The position numbers and the translations under genes are program-made. From contig NZ_JBKBHT010000001.1 in NCBI RefSeq assembly GCF_046297595.1, forward strand, positions 620,001 through 684,000: a stretch of DNA of 64,000 bases, in the 5' to 3' direction. A model generated the notes under the pieces. The model ran no database searches and was not told the origin of the DNA. It saw only the letters and a program-made list of their open reading frames with translations. The stretch is from Ferrovibrio sp046297595. Its GTDB lineage: Bacteria; Pseudomonadota; Alphaproteobacteria; Ferrovibrionales; Ferrovibrionaceae. Shown piece by piece: positions 48,468 through 56,779 of this stretch; the stretch's first letter is position 1, and the number at the start of each line of letters is the position of its first letter.

Positions 48468-49477
48468 GCATGGCACCCCTTGAACTGGCCCCTCTCGAAC
48501 TGGTTTGCCCGGCCGGCACGCCGGCCGCCCTGCGCGATGCCGTCGATGCCGGCGCCGATGTGATCTATTGCGGTTTCCGCGACGAGACCAACGCGCGCAA
48601 CTTCCCCGGCCTGAATTTCAGCCGGCCCGAACTGCGCGACGGCATCGGCTATGCACATCAGCGCAGGCGCGAGGTGTTCGTCGCCATCAACACCTATGCC
48701 GCTGCGGGCAACCAGGCCGCCTGGCACAGCGCGATCGACGACGCGGCCGCCCTGGGCGCCGATGCGGCGATCATCGCCGATATCGGCCTGCTGGATTACG
48801 CCGCCCAGAAGCACCCGGATCTGCGGCTGCATCTGTCGGTGCAGGCGGCGGCCTCTCATGCCGATGCGATCCGGTTTTACCACGAGGCCTTCGGCGTGCG
48901 CCGCGTGGTGCTGCCGCGCGTCCTCACCGTGGCCGAGATCGCGCAACTCACACGCCAGATTCCGGTCGAGACGGAAGTCTTCGCCTTCGGCGGCATGTGT
49001 CCGATGGCGGAAGGGCGCTGCTCGCTGTCGTCCTACGTGACCGGCCAGTCGCCCAACCGCCAGGGTGTATGCTCGCCGGCCAGCCATGTGCGCTACGAGC
49101 AGCGCGGCGAGGCCCTGGTCTCCAGTCTGGGCGGTTCGACCATCAATGTCTTCGACAAGGGCGAGAAGGCCGGCTATCCGACGCTCTGCAAGGGCCGCTT
49201 CAGCGTGGGCAGCTATGCCAGTTACCTGTTCGAGGAGCCCACCTCGCTGAGCACCGGCGAAATCCTGCGCGACCTGGCCGCCGCTGGCGTGAAGGCCCTG
49301 AAGATCGAGGGGCGGCAGCGCGGCCGGGCCTATGTGGCCGAAGTGGTGCGGCAGTTCCGCACGCTGGTGGACGGGCTGGCGCGCGATGAAACCCCGAGCG
49401 CCGCTGTGGCGGCTTTGCGCCAGTTGGCCGAGGGCCAGCAGGATACCTCGGGCGCCTACCGGAAGGGCTGGCGATGA
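48464..49477 (+). CDS. ubiU: UbiU, iron-sulfur subunit of the oxygen-independent ubiquinone hydroxylase
   Basis: A 337-residue U32-peptidase-fold protein. Four cysteines, Cys179, Cys186, Cys203 and Cys242, keep exactly the spacing (7, 17 and 39) of the 4Fe-4S ligands of E. coli UbiU. Other family parts are LVCPAGTPAALRDAVDAGAD, YCGFRDETNARNFPGLNF and KALKIEGRQRG. With UbiV it hydroxylates the ubiquinone ring without oxygen, using prephenate as the donor according to published work on E. coli. It is the middle gene of the ubiTUV operon, with 4-base overlaps on both sides. Confidence 0.96.
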   Translation: MSMAPLELAPLELVCPAGTPAALRDAVDAGADVIYCGFRDETNARNFPGLNFSRPELRDGIGYAHQRRREVFVAINTYAAAGNQAAWHSAIDDAAALGADAAIIADIGLLDYAAQKHPDLRLHLSVQAAASHADAIRFYHEAFGVRRVVLPRVLTVAEIAQLTRQIPVETEVFAFGGMCPMAEGRCSLSSYVTGQSPNRQGVCSPASHVRYEQRGEALVSSLGGSTINVFDKGEKAGYPTLCKGRFSVGSYASYLFEEPTSLSTGEILRDLAAAGVKALKIEGRQRGRAYVAEVVRQFRTLVDGLARDETPSAAVAALRQLAEGQQDTSGAYRKGWR

Positions 49478-50424
49478 CAGGCGATATTGCGGCGAAACTC
49501 GTGCTCGGCCCGGTGCTGTTCCACTGGCCGGCCGAACAGATGGCGGATTTCTATGCCCGCATCGCCGATGAGGCCGAGATCGATATCGTGCATCTGGGCG
49601 AGATCGTCTGCTCCAAACGCGCGCCCTTTTTCGATCCCTTGCTGCCCGACCTGATCGAGCGGCTGCAGCGCGGTGGCAAGGAAGTGGTGCTGGCATCGCG
49701 CGCGCTGGTGATGAGCGAACGCGAGACGAAGATGACGGCGACGCAGATCGAGGGCGCCGAGGAAACCGGCTTCATGGTCGAGGCCAACGACCTGGGCGCG
49801 GTGCGCCGCTTGGCCGGACGCCGGCATGTGATCGGCCCGTTTGTGAATGTCTATAATGAGGGCACGTTGGCCTATCTGGCCCGGCAGGGTGCGGCACGGG
49901 TCTGCCTGCCGCCCGAACTGCCGGGCACGGCCATCGCAGCGCTGGCCAAGGCATCGGATGTGCCGCTGGAGGCGCTGGTTTTCGGCCGCATGCCGCTGGC
50001 GATCTCGGCGCGCTGTTTCCATGCCCGCGCCCATGGCCTGCACAAGGATTCCTGCCGCTATGCCTGCGGGGCCGACCCCGACGGCCGCACGGTGAACACC
50101 CTGGATGGCGATGCCTTCCTGGCCATCAACGGCACCCAGACCCTGTCGCAGACCTGCCTGAACCTGAGCGGTGAAATCCCCGGCCTGCTGGCGGCCGGCA
50201 TCCGGCATTTCCGCCTGTCGCCCCAGAATCTGGACATGGTGGCCGTGGCGCGCCTGTTCCGGTCCGTGGCCGAACGGCGACTGGACGCCCCCGCCGCCAC
50301 CGCGCAGCTCAGCCTGCTGGCGGGGGATCTGCCGTTTTCCAACGGCTTCATCCATGGCCGCGAAGGCCGCGCCCTGATCGAGGCCCGGTTCGGTGTGCCC
50401 GACCGCGACCAGGGCGCGGCCTGA
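49474..50424 (+). CDS. ubiV: UbiV, iron-sulfur partner of UbiU
   Basis: A 316-residue U32-fold protein with cluster ligands Cys46 (EIVCSKRAPF), Cys181 (SARCFHARAHGL), Cys194 and Cys198 (CRYACG); the last three have the same spacing as in E. coli UbiV. It lacks the UbiU-specific cysteines, so the two are not duplicates of one type. The complex works in the cytoplasm on ubiquinone precursors under low oxygen. It ends the operon; no clear terminator was seen in the 200 bases before the PII gene. Confidence 0.95.
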   Translation: MTGDIAAKLVLGPVLFHWPAEQMADFYARIADEAEIDIVHLGEIVCSKRAPFFDPLLPDLIERLQRGGKEVVLASRALVMSERETKMTATQIEGAEETGFMVEANDLGAVRRLAGRRHVIGPFVNVYNEGTLAYLARQGAARVCLPPELPGTAIAALAKASDVPLEALVFGRMPLAISARCFHARAHGLHKDSCRYACGADPDGRTVNTLDGDAFLAINGTQTLSQTCLNLSGEIPGLLAAGIRHFRLSPQNLDMVAVARLFRSVAERRLDAPAATAQLSLLAGDLPFSNGFIHGREGRALIEARFGVPDRDQGAA

Positions 50425-50536
50425 TCGCTGCCTAATATTTTTGCAAAAAGCCGCGATTTGGGCAGCGAGGCCGCCCATTGGCTTCCCGCTGCGGTCGAGG
50501 GCGGGCTAAAGTGGCTGGCGACTCGCCGGATGCAAC

Positions 50537-50552
50537 CGGCACGCTTCTTGAA
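50537..50552 (+). promoter_or_regulatory. Weak sigma54-like promoter before the PII gene
   Basis: CGGCACG-N4-TTGAA resembles the -24/-12 pattern TGGCACG-N4-TTGCA, but the -12 has GA where GC is expected. The position, 74 bases before the ATG, and the nitrogen role of PII are consistent. I treat it as tentative. Confidence 0.3.
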
Positions 50553-50625
50553 GGGATGGCCGGGCGACGACGCGCCGCGCGGGAAACGACCGGTTTGCGG
50601 CCAACAATGCTGAGGAGTGACACAC

Positions 50626-50964
50626 ATGAAACTGGTCATGGCAGTCATCAAGCCATTCAAGCTCGACGAGGTCCGCGAGGCGCTTACCAGCCTCGGCGTC
50701 GAAGGCCTGACCGTCACCGAGGTGAAGGGGTTCGGCCGGCAGAAAGGCCATACCGAGATTTACCGCGGGGCGGAATACGCCGTTAGCTTCCTGCCGAAGG
50801 TCAAGATCGAGGTGGCGGTGAAGTCCCCCCTGGCCGACCGCGTGGTCGAGGCCATCCAGAATGCCGCCAAGACCGGCCAGATCGGCGACGGCAAGATCTT
50901 CGTGGTCGACCTGGAGAAGGCCCTGCGCATCCGCACCGGCGAAACCGACGACGACGCGCTGTAA
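50626..50964 (+). CDS. PII nitrogen-regulatory protein (GlnB/GlnK type)
   Basis: A 112-residue PII protein, the exact family length. Tyr51, the uridylylation site, stands in TEIYRGAEY at the tip of the T loop; ATP and 2-oxoglutarate contact motifs KPFKLDEVREAL, GFGRQKGHTE and GDGKIFV are intact. It signals nitrogen and carbon status by binding transporters and enzymes. AGGAG lies 8 bases before the ATG at 50626; an upstream ATG at 50617 is less well placed. Neither glnA nor amtB is beside it, so GlnB and GlnK cannot be told apart. A strong terminator follows. Confidence 0.96.
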   Translation: MKLVMAVIKPFKLDEVREALTSLGVEGLTVTEVKGFGRQKGHTEIYRGAEYAVSFLPKVKIEVAVKSPLADRVVEAIQNAAKTGQIGDGKIFVVDLEKALRIRTGETDDDAL

Positions 50965-50993
50965 GGCGCGCCCAAACATTCAGTTCCCTGACG

Positions 50994-51033
50994 ATGGACC
51001 CGGCTGCAGATTCTGCGGCCGGGTCCATCTTTT
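50994..51033 (+). terminator. Terminator of the PII gene
   Basis: An 11-bp stem (ATGGACCCGGC / GCCGGGTCCAT) extended by four more pairs around ATT, followed by CTTTT. It begins 29 bases after the stop codon. Confidence 0.85.
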
Positions 51034-51047
51034 CAGAGCCGGCTTTA

Positions 51048-51572
51048 TCAGAGCGAGAAGACCAACTCGTCGTAGGTGATGCCCTTGTCGCCGAGCAGCT
51101 TGAGCACGGTTTCGATGCCGGCCTGCATGCCCTGCTTGCGGTCTTCGTATTTGTTCTCAATGGCGAGAAGCTGGCCATAGAGCCCGGCAGCGGCCTCCAC
51201 CGCCTTGCGGTCGGGCGTGCGCCGGCTGGAGTGATAGCCGACGATCTGACCCTGTGGATCGAAGCTGGGCGTGACATGGGCGAAGACCCAGTAAAAATCG
51301 CCGCTCTTCGCCATGTTCTTCACATAGGCGAAAATCTCGTTGCCCTTACCGATGGTTTCCCACAGCAGCCAGAACACGCAGCGCGGCATGTCGGGGTGGC
51401 GCAGGATGCTATGCGGCGCATTGATCAGCTCATGCTCGGAATAGCCGGACACACGCACGAAGACATCATTCGCGTAGGTGATACGCCCGCGCGGGTCGGT
51501 CTTGCTGACGATGATCTCCTCCTCGCCGAAGAAGATCTCCTTGTTGGTCGGCACCCTGTCGTACCTGGTCAT
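51048..51572 (-). CDS. PAS-domain sensor protein, Aer-like N-terminal type
   Basis: A 174-residue soluble protein with one PAS domain (residues about 18-125): IVSKTDPRGRITYANDVFVR, SGYSEHELINAPHSILRHPD, MAKSGDFYWVFAHVTPSFD. This is the Aer and PAS_3 style, which in Aer binds FAD and reports redox state. The C-terminal 45 residues are helical, with no output domain, so it must signal through a partner, perhaps a chemoreceptor or kinase elsewhere. A perfect FNR box lies upstream, with its centre 70 bases before the start, so it should be induced at low oxygen. Confidence 0.9.
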   Translation of the reverse strand: MTRYDRVPTNKEIFFGEEEIIVSKTDPRGRITYANDVFVRVSGYSEHELINAPHSILRHPDMPRCVFWLLWETIGKGNEIFAYVKNMAKSGDFYWVFAHVTPSFDPQGQIVGYHSSRRTPDRKAVEAAAGLYGQLLAIENKYEDRKQGMQAGIETVLKLLGDKGITYDELVFSL

Positions 51573-51635
51573 GCGGGTCCTGCGGATTGCAATTATTCAA
51601 TTATTGCAAATTACGGGCAGGCGGCCCACCGCCAA

Positions 51636-51649
51636 TTGATGCAGATCAA
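51636..51649. promoter_or_regulatory. Perfect FNR box before the PAS sensor gene
   Basis: TTGAT-GCAG-ATCAA matches the FNR consensus at all ten defined positions. Its centre is 70 bases from the start of the leftward PAS gene. Closer to the gene two copies of TTGCAA (51587-51592 and 51604-51609), 17 bases apart, may add a second control. Confidence 0.85.
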
Positions 51650-51685
51650 GTGAAACCGGCGAGGCAGGGTAGAATTACGGCGCCC

Positions 51686-52648
51686 TCAGCTATCGCGCCG
51701 CATGGCCTCGATCAGCCGGCTGACATTCAGGCGATACATCTTCACGAAGCTGTCGGCCTCGCCGCCCGGCGGCGAGAGGGCATCGGAATAGAGCCGGCCG
51801 CCGACCTTGACCCTGGCCTCTTTGGCGATCTGTTCGATCAGGCGGGGATTGACCACATTCTCGAAGAACACCGCCTGGATGCGCTGGCGCTTGATCTGCC
51901 GGATCAGCCGGCCTACGGCCTCGGCCGAAGCCTCCGATTCCGTACTCATGCCCTGGGGGGCCATGAACTCGATCTGGTAACGGTCGGCCAGATAGCCGAA
52001 GGCATCATGCTGGCTGATCGCCTTGCGATGGGCCTTGGGCAGGCGGGCGAATTCGGTGGCGGCCCATTGATCGATCTGCTTCAACTGCGCCGCATAGGCC
52101 ATTCCGCGCGCCCGGTAATACTCGGCATTGGCCGGGTCGGCGGCAGCAAGGCCGTTGGCAATGTTGGCCACATAGGCCTGCATGCGCTGCAGGTCGTGCC
52201 AGACATGGGGATCGTCCCGGGCATCGTCATGATCGTCATGGTCGTCATCGGGCGCACCGCCTGGCCCGTGCGCATGACCATGACTGTGACCATGATGATC
52301 GCCGAGCTGGCGCGGCCTGATTCCCTCCGCGGCGACGATACGCCGGCCCTTGAAGCCAGAAGCCGCCACCAGCCGGTCGAGCCAGGTCTCGAAATTCAGG
52401 CCATTGGCGACCAGCAGGTCCGCACTGGCCACGGCGCGGGCATCGGCGGGGCTGGGCTGATAGACATGGGCATCCCCCATGGCCGGCACCAGCGTGGCGA
52501 CGGACACCTTCTCGCCACCGATCTCGGCCACGATGTCGGCCAGGATGGAGAAGCTGGCGATGGCTTTCAGCTTCGGCGGCGCGGTCTGAGCCTGCACCGG
52601 CGCGGCCAGGCACAAGAAGACAAAGAGCGCGGCAAGCAGGCGGATCAT
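51686..52648 (-). CDS. Zinc ABC transporter substrate-binding protein (ZnuA/AztC-like)
   Basis: A 320-residue periplasmic cluster A-I protein. The signal peptide ends at VQAQ. A metal site is suggested by the histidines of GDAHVYQPSPAD, DPHVWHDLQRM and ISQHDAFGYLADRY, and Glu or Asp of the last lobe. A long histidine- and aspartate-rich loop (from DHHGHSHGHAHG to HDDARDD) lies at about residues 117-145, typical of zinc rather than manganese binders. It follows the permease gene directly. A Zur box precedes the operon. The alphaproteobacterial AztABC and ZnuABC systems cannot be told apart with certainty here. Confidence 0.94.
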   Translation of the reverse strand: MIRLLAALFVFLCLAAPVQAQTAPPKLKAIASFSILADIVAEIGGEKVSVATLVPAMGDAHVYQPSPADARAVASADLLVANGLNFETWLDRLVAASGFKGRRIVAAEGIRPRQLGDHHGHSHGHAHGPGGAPDDDHDDHDDARDDPHVWHDLQRMQAYVANIANGLAAADPANAEYYRARGMAYAAQLKQIDQWAATEFARLPKAHRKAISQHDAFGYLADRYQIEFMAPQGMSTESEASAEAVGRLIRQIKRQRIQAVFFENVVNPRLIEQIAKEARVKVGGRLYSDALSPPGGEADSFVKMYRLNVSRLIEAMRRDS

Positions 52649-52649
52649 G

Positions 52650-53525
52650 TCAGGCCTCCAGATGGCGCCGCTGGCGCCAGTGCAGCATCAGGCCCTGCGG
52701 CCCCAGGGCGAGCGACAGCAGATAGCCGCCGCCGGCGAACAGCACGATGGACGGGCCGGACGGCAGGTCGGCATGGAAGGACAGCAGCAGGCCGCAATAG
52801 CCGGATACTGCCGCGATCAGCACGGCCACCGCCATGGCGGAGATCAGCGAACGGCTCCAGTAGCGCGCGGCGAGCCCCGGCAGCATCATCAGGCCCACGG
52901 CCATCAGGCTGCCGAGTGCCTGGAAGGCGGCCACCAGGTTGACCACCACGAGGCCTAGGAACACGAAATGATACAGCGCGCCGCCGCCGCCTACGCTGCG
53001 CAGGAATTCCGGGTCGAACCCATCTGCCAGCAGCGGACGGTAGATCGCGGCGAAGATCAGCATGGTCAGGCTGGCCACCGCGCCGAGCAGCAGCAGGGCG
53101 GCTTCATCCACCGCCAGCACCGAACCGAACAGGATATGCATCACATCCACCGCCGAACCGCGCGTGGAGATCAGCGTGACGCCGAGCGCCAGCGCGATCA
53201 GGTAGAAGGCCGCGAAACTGGCATCCTCGCGCTGGTCGGTGGCGCGTGTTGCCGCGCCGGCGGCCAAAGCCACGATCAGGCCGGCGACGATGCCGCCCAG
53301 GCTGATGGCGGGCAGAGAAAAACCGGCCACCAGAAAACCCACTGCGGCACCGGGCAGGATGGCGTGGCTCATCGCCTCGCCGAACAGGCTCATGCGCCGC
53401 AGCATCAGCACCACGCCAATCGGTGCGCCGCTTAAGGACAGCGCAAAGCAGGCCACCAGCGCGCGCCGCATGAAGGCGAACTCGGCGAAAGGGGCGAACA
53501 GGAAATCGACTATGGCGGCGCTCAT
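52650..53525 (-). CDS. Zinc ABC transporter permease (ZnuB/AztB-like)
   Basis: A 291-residue integral membrane protein with about eight helices, ABC-3 family: FMRRALVACFALSLSGAPIG at the start, GEAMSHAILPGAAVGFLV with the coupling-helix region, and SLMAVGLMMLPGLAARYW near the end. It forms the channel for zinc together with the ATPase encoded 30 bases upstream and the binding protein directly downstream. There is only a one-base gap to the next start. Confidence 0.94.
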   Translation of the reverse strand: MSAAIVDFLFAPFAEFAFMRRALVACFALSLSGAPIGVVLMLRRMSLFGEAMSHAILPGAAVGFLVAGFSLPAISLGGIVAGLIVALAAGAATRATDQREDASFAAFYLIALALGVTLISTRGSAVDVMHILFGSVLAVDEAALLLLGAVASLTMLIFAAIYRPLLADGFDPEFLRSVGGGGALYHFVFLGLVVVNLVAAFQALGSLMAVGLMMLPGLAARYWSRSLISAMAVAVLIAAVSGYCGLLLSFHADLPSGPSIVLFAGGGYLLSLALGPQGLMLHWRQRRHLEA

Positions 53526-53555
53526 GCGCGGCTCCGGTGAGCAGGCGGAAAAGGA

Positions 53556-54368
53556 TCAGGCCGCGTGGCCGTGATGACCGGTATGGTCGTGATGCCCTGA
53601 ATGGCTGTCATGATTGTGGCCGGTATCGCAGAACGGCGCGGTGTCGTCCCAAGATTCGGCCATGCGACGCGCGGCCAGCTGGTTCTCGGGGGTCAGCACC
53701 TCGTCGATGCGGCCCCAGGCGATCAGCCGCCGGGCCAGATAGAGCGCCTCGGGGAAATGCTGTCGGACCAGGTCGAAATCGTGCAGCACCGCGATCACGG
53801 TGCGCTTTTCGCCATGCCAGCGCTGCAACAGAGCCAGAAGATCAGCCACCGTGCGGGCATCCAGCGCATTGAAGGGCTCGTCCAGCAGGATCACGCGGGC
53901 ATCCTGCACCAGCACGCGGGCGAACAGCGCGCGCTGGGCCTGGCCGATGGAGAGCGTGGCGAGCGGACGCTGCTCGAAGCCTTCCAGACCAACAGCCGAC
54001 AGCGCCTCGCGCGCCGCCCGGATACCATCGCGCCCGATATGACCGAAAGCGCCGACCCGCTGCCAGTGGCCGAGCAGCACGACTTCCAGCACCGAAATGG
54101 GATAGGCGCGGTCCAGGCTGGCCTGCTGCGGCAGGAAGGCGATGTCGCGCGGTTTCAATGGGCCGCGTTCGATGCTGCCATCGGCGACGGGAAGCTGGCC
54201 GACGATGGCCTTCAGCAGGGTGGATTTCCCGGCCCCGTTGGGTCCAACGATGGCGGTGAGCGATCCGGTGGTGAACCGACCGCTGACATGATGCACCGCC
54301 GGATGCCGGTCATAGGCCACGGTGACGTTGTCGAGACGGATTTCCCCGGCAGGAGCAGAAGCGATCAT
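53556..54368 (-). CDS. Zinc ABC transporter ATP-binding protein (ZnuC/AztA-like) with a His-rich tail
   Basis: A 270-residue ATPase. Walker A is GPNGAGKST, the signature reads LSIGQAQR (a variant of LSGGQ) and Walker B is VILLDEPFNALD. The C-terminal 25 residues are rich in histidine (HNHDSHSGHHDHTGHHGHAA), a common feature of zinc-handling proteins that may buffer or sense cytoplasmic zinc. The start at 54368 (MIASAPAG) is 5 bases after the stop of a 44-codon frame. It is the second gene of a Zur-controlled operon. Confidence 0.94.
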   Translation of the reverse strand: MIASAPAGEIRLDNVTVAYDRHPAVHHVSGRFTTGSLTAIVGPNGAGKSTLLKAIVGQLPVADGSIERGPLKPRDIAFLPQQASLDRAYPISVLEVVLLGHWQRVGAFGHIGRDGIRAAREALSAVGLEGFEQRPLATLSIGQAQRALFARVLVQDARVILLDEPFNALDARTVADLLALLQRWHGEKRTVIAVLHDFDLVRQHFPEALYLARRLIAWGRIDEVLTPENQLAARRMAESWDDTAPFCDTGHNHDSHSGHHDHTGHHGHAA

Positions 54369-54373
54369 GCGGT

Positions 54374-54508
54374 TCAATCCATCGCCATGGCCCACCAGAT
54401 CGCGGCCCAGAGGGCAGCGATCAGGGGCAGCAGGGCAACCATGCGCATCCACCACGACGCGGTGAGTACCGCGATCGGCAGATCGGAAAAGATTAGGCGG
54501 CGCTGCAT
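54374..54508 (-). CDS. 44-residue membrane peptide at the head of the zinc transporter operon
   Basis: A frame reading MQRRLIFSDLPIAVLTASWW and on to WWAMAMD. One long hydrophobic helix rich in Trp, Ala and Leu spans about residues 20-40. It fills the space between the Zur box and the ATPase gene and ends 5 bases before that gene. The ribosome site is weak (GGAACC), which lowers certainty. It might be a small subunit of the transporter or a leader whose translation couples to the ATPase gene. Confidence 0.55.
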   Translation of the reverse strand: MQRRLIFSDLPIAVLTASWWMRMVALLPLIAALWAAIWWAMAMD

Positions 54509-54529
54509 GGGGAGCGGTTCCAAGTAGAC

Positions 54530-54542
54530 GTTATTATATAAC
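54530..54542. promoter_or_regulatory. Zur box before the zinc transporter operon
   Basis: GTTAT-TAT-ATAAC is a palindrome that matches the known Zur core GTTATANTATAAC with one difference, in very AT-rich DNA 22 bases before the first start of the operon. Zur with zinc should repress transcription here. Confidence 0.75.
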
Positions 54543-54670
54543 ATACAATCCATTCACCGCACGTCAACCCCGATGCCCTAAACCGGTCACATTCGGCTGC
54601 CACACCGGCCGCGCCGGTCGATCCCGCCGGCCCACGAATCCTTGAAAGAAAAAGCAGTATCCTTAGCGCC

Positions 54671-56779
54671 ATGGCCCGCCAGTCCCGCCCATCCAAAACT
54701 ACGGCCAAAAGTTCGGCCAAGTCCAATTCGGGCAAAACCGGGCCCGCACGTTCCGCAGCCGGCCGCAAACGGCGCCCACGGCCCGGCTTTCTGGGGGCGG
54801 GCCTGTTCGGCCGCCTCTCCCGCCTGGCCCTGCTGGTCGGAATCTGGGGCATGGTTGCCGGCGGCGCGCTGTTCGCCTGGTATGCCTATGACCTGCCGGA
54901 TTTCGACGAGCTTTATATTGTCGAGCGGCGCAGCTCGGTCACGCTCAAGGCCGCCGACGGCATGGTGCTGGCCACCTATGGCGACCTCTATGGCGAACAC
55001 CAGGCACTGAAAGACCTGCCCCCTCACCTGCCGCAAGCCCTGATCGCCACCGAGGACCGCCGTTTTTACAGCCATTTCGGCATCGACCCCATCGGCCTGG
55101 CGCGCGCCACCCTGGCCAACCTGCGTGCCGGCCGCGTGGTGCAGGGCGGCTCGACGCTGACGCAGCAGCTGGCCAAGAACGTGTTCCTGGAGCGCGACCG
55201 TACGCTGAAGCGCAAAGTACAGGAACTGATGCTGGCCTTCCGGCTGGAGCAGCGCTTCACCAAGGACCAGATTCTGGAGATGTATCTCAACCGCGTCTAC
55301 TTCGGTGCCGGCGCCTATGGCGTGGAGGCGGCGGCCCAGCGCTATTTCGACAAGCCGGCGACCAAACTTTCGCTTGGTGAGTCCGCCATGCTGGTCGGAC
55401 TGCTGAAGGCGCCGTCGAAACTGGCGCCCACCGGCAATATCAAATCTGCCCAAGCGCGCGCCGCGCAGGTGCTGCGCAACATGGCCGATGCCGGCTTCAT
55501 CACGATCGAAACCGCCGAGGCCGCGATCGCGAAACCAACACAGCTTGCCCGCTCGCGCCTGCCCCTGCCCAATGCACGGTATTTCGCCGATTGGGTGATC
55601 GAGGAAGTGTATCAGCTGGTCGGCCGCGACCACGCCGACCTCACGGTCTACACCACCATGGATAGCCGCCTGCAGGGTGGCGCCGAGCGCGCCGTCGACA
55701 GCCTGATGGACCGCGACGCACAGAAGCTGGATGTGGGTCAGGCGGCCCTGGTGGCACTGGCGCCCGATGGCGCGGTGCGCGCGATGATCGGCGGTCGCGA
55801 CTATCTCGACAGCCCCTTCAACCGCGCGACGCAGGCACGCCGCCAGCCCGGCTCGGCCTTCAAGCCCATCGTGTTCCTCACCGCGCTGGAACAGGGCATC
55901 ACGCCCGACGACCAGTATGTCGATGGGCCGATCGAGATCGGCAACTGGAAACCGCGCAATTACGACGGCCAGTATCACGGCACGATGCCTCTGCGCGAGG
56001 CGGCGGCCCGCTCGATCAACACCATCGCCGTGCAGGTTTCCGAGCGCGTCGGCCGCGACAAGGTGATCGAAACGGCGCGCCGGCTGGGCATCACCAGCGA
56101 CCTGAAGCCGCATCCCTCGCTGGCGCTAGGCTCTTTCGAAGTCGGCGTTCTGGAACTCACCGCCGCCTACGCGGCTTTTGCCAATGGCGGCTATGCCGTG
56201 CAGCCCTATGGCGTGATCGAAGTCCGCGACCGCAACAACGCCGTGCTGTTCCGCCGCGATACCGGCGGCGCATACGCCCACATGATCGCACCGGAACCGC
56301 TGGGCGAGTTGAACGAGCTGTTGCGCGGCGTGATCGCGACGGGAACCGGCCGTGCCGCGCAGATCGGCCGGCCGGCGGCGGGCAAGACTGGCACGACCTC
56401 GGATTACCGCGATGCCTGGTTCGTCGGCTACACACCCGATCTGGTGACTGCGGTATGGGTCGGCAATGACGATAATTCGCCGACCAAGAAGGTGAGCGGC
56501 AGCGGCTTGCCGTCGCAGATCTGGCGCAGCTTCATGACCGATGCCCTGAAGGGCCTGCCAGCCAGCGAATTGCCGCAGGCCCCCAGCCAAAACTTCAGCC
56601 TGCCTTCGCTGTGGGACCGCATCATGCGCCAGTTCGGCAGCGCGCCGGCAACGGCCTCTCCCGCTTCGGTTCCGCCGCCGCCGCGCACGGTGATCGAACC
56701 CGCCGCGCCACCACCCGCGACATCGCAGGGCGAACCGCAGATGATCTGGCAGGTCGGCCCGCAGCCGGTGCAGCGATGA
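54671..56779 (+). CDS. Class A penicillin-binding protein (PBP1-type), bifunctional transglycosylase and transpeptidase
   Basis: A 702-residue membrane protein that polymerises and cross-links peptidoglycan. A basic N-terminal tail of about 45 residues precedes one helix (about 50-72). The GT51 domain has ATEDRRFYSHFGIDP, GGSTLTQQLAKNVFL and KDQILEMYLNRVYFG. The transpeptidase domain has Ser395 and Lys398 (PGSAFKP), the SIN motif (ARSINTIAV) and Lys572 in KTGT. The C-terminal 60 residues are proline-rich. The start at 54671 has no strong ribosome site. Its stop overlaps the next start by 4 bases (56776-56779). Confidence 0.95.
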   Translation: MARQSRPSKTTAKSSAKSNSGKTGPARSAAGRKRRPRPGFLGAGLFGRLSRLALLVGIWGMVAGGALFAWYAYDLPDFDELYIVERRSSVTLKAADGMVLATYGDLYGEHQALKDLPPHLPQALIATEDRRFYSHFGIDPIGLARATLANLRAGRVVQGGSTLTQQLAKNVFLERDRTLKRKVQELMLAFRLEQRFTKDQILEMYLNRVYFGAGAYGVEAAAQRYFDKPATKLSLGESAMLVGLLKAPSKLAPTGNIKSAQARAAQVLRNMADAGFITIETAEAAIAKPTQLARSRLPLPNARYFADWVIEEVYQLVGRDHADLTVYTTMDSRLQGGAERAVDSLMDRDAQKLDVGQAALVALAPDGAVRAMIGGRDYLDSPFNRATQARRQPGSAFKPIVFLTALEQGITPDDQYVDGPIEIGNWKPRNYDGQYHGTMPLREAAARSINTIAVQVSERVGRDKVIETARRLGITSDLKPHPSLALGSFEVGVLELTAAYAAFANGGYAVQPYGVIEVRDRNNAVLFRRDTGGAYAHMIAPEPLGELNELLRGVIATGTGRAAQIGRPAAGKTGTTSDYRDAWFVGYTPDLVTAVWVGNDDNSPTKKVSGSGLPSQIWRSFMTDALKGLPASELPQAPSQNFSLPSLWDRIMRQFGSAPATASPASVPPPPRTVIEPAAPPPATSQGEPQMIWQVGPQPVQR

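Noticed and set aside
47843..49696. A 617-codon open frame on the minus strand
   Set aside because: Antisense to ubiT and ubiU; no motifs and arginine-rich translation.
50437..50452. TTTTTGCAAAAA as a terminator of ubiV
   Set aside because: The palindrome has no loop and no GC-rich stem, so it cannot form a useful terminator hairpin.
54587..56113. A 508-codon open frame on the minus strand
   Set aside because: Antisense to the penicillin-binding protein gene with intact active-site motifs.
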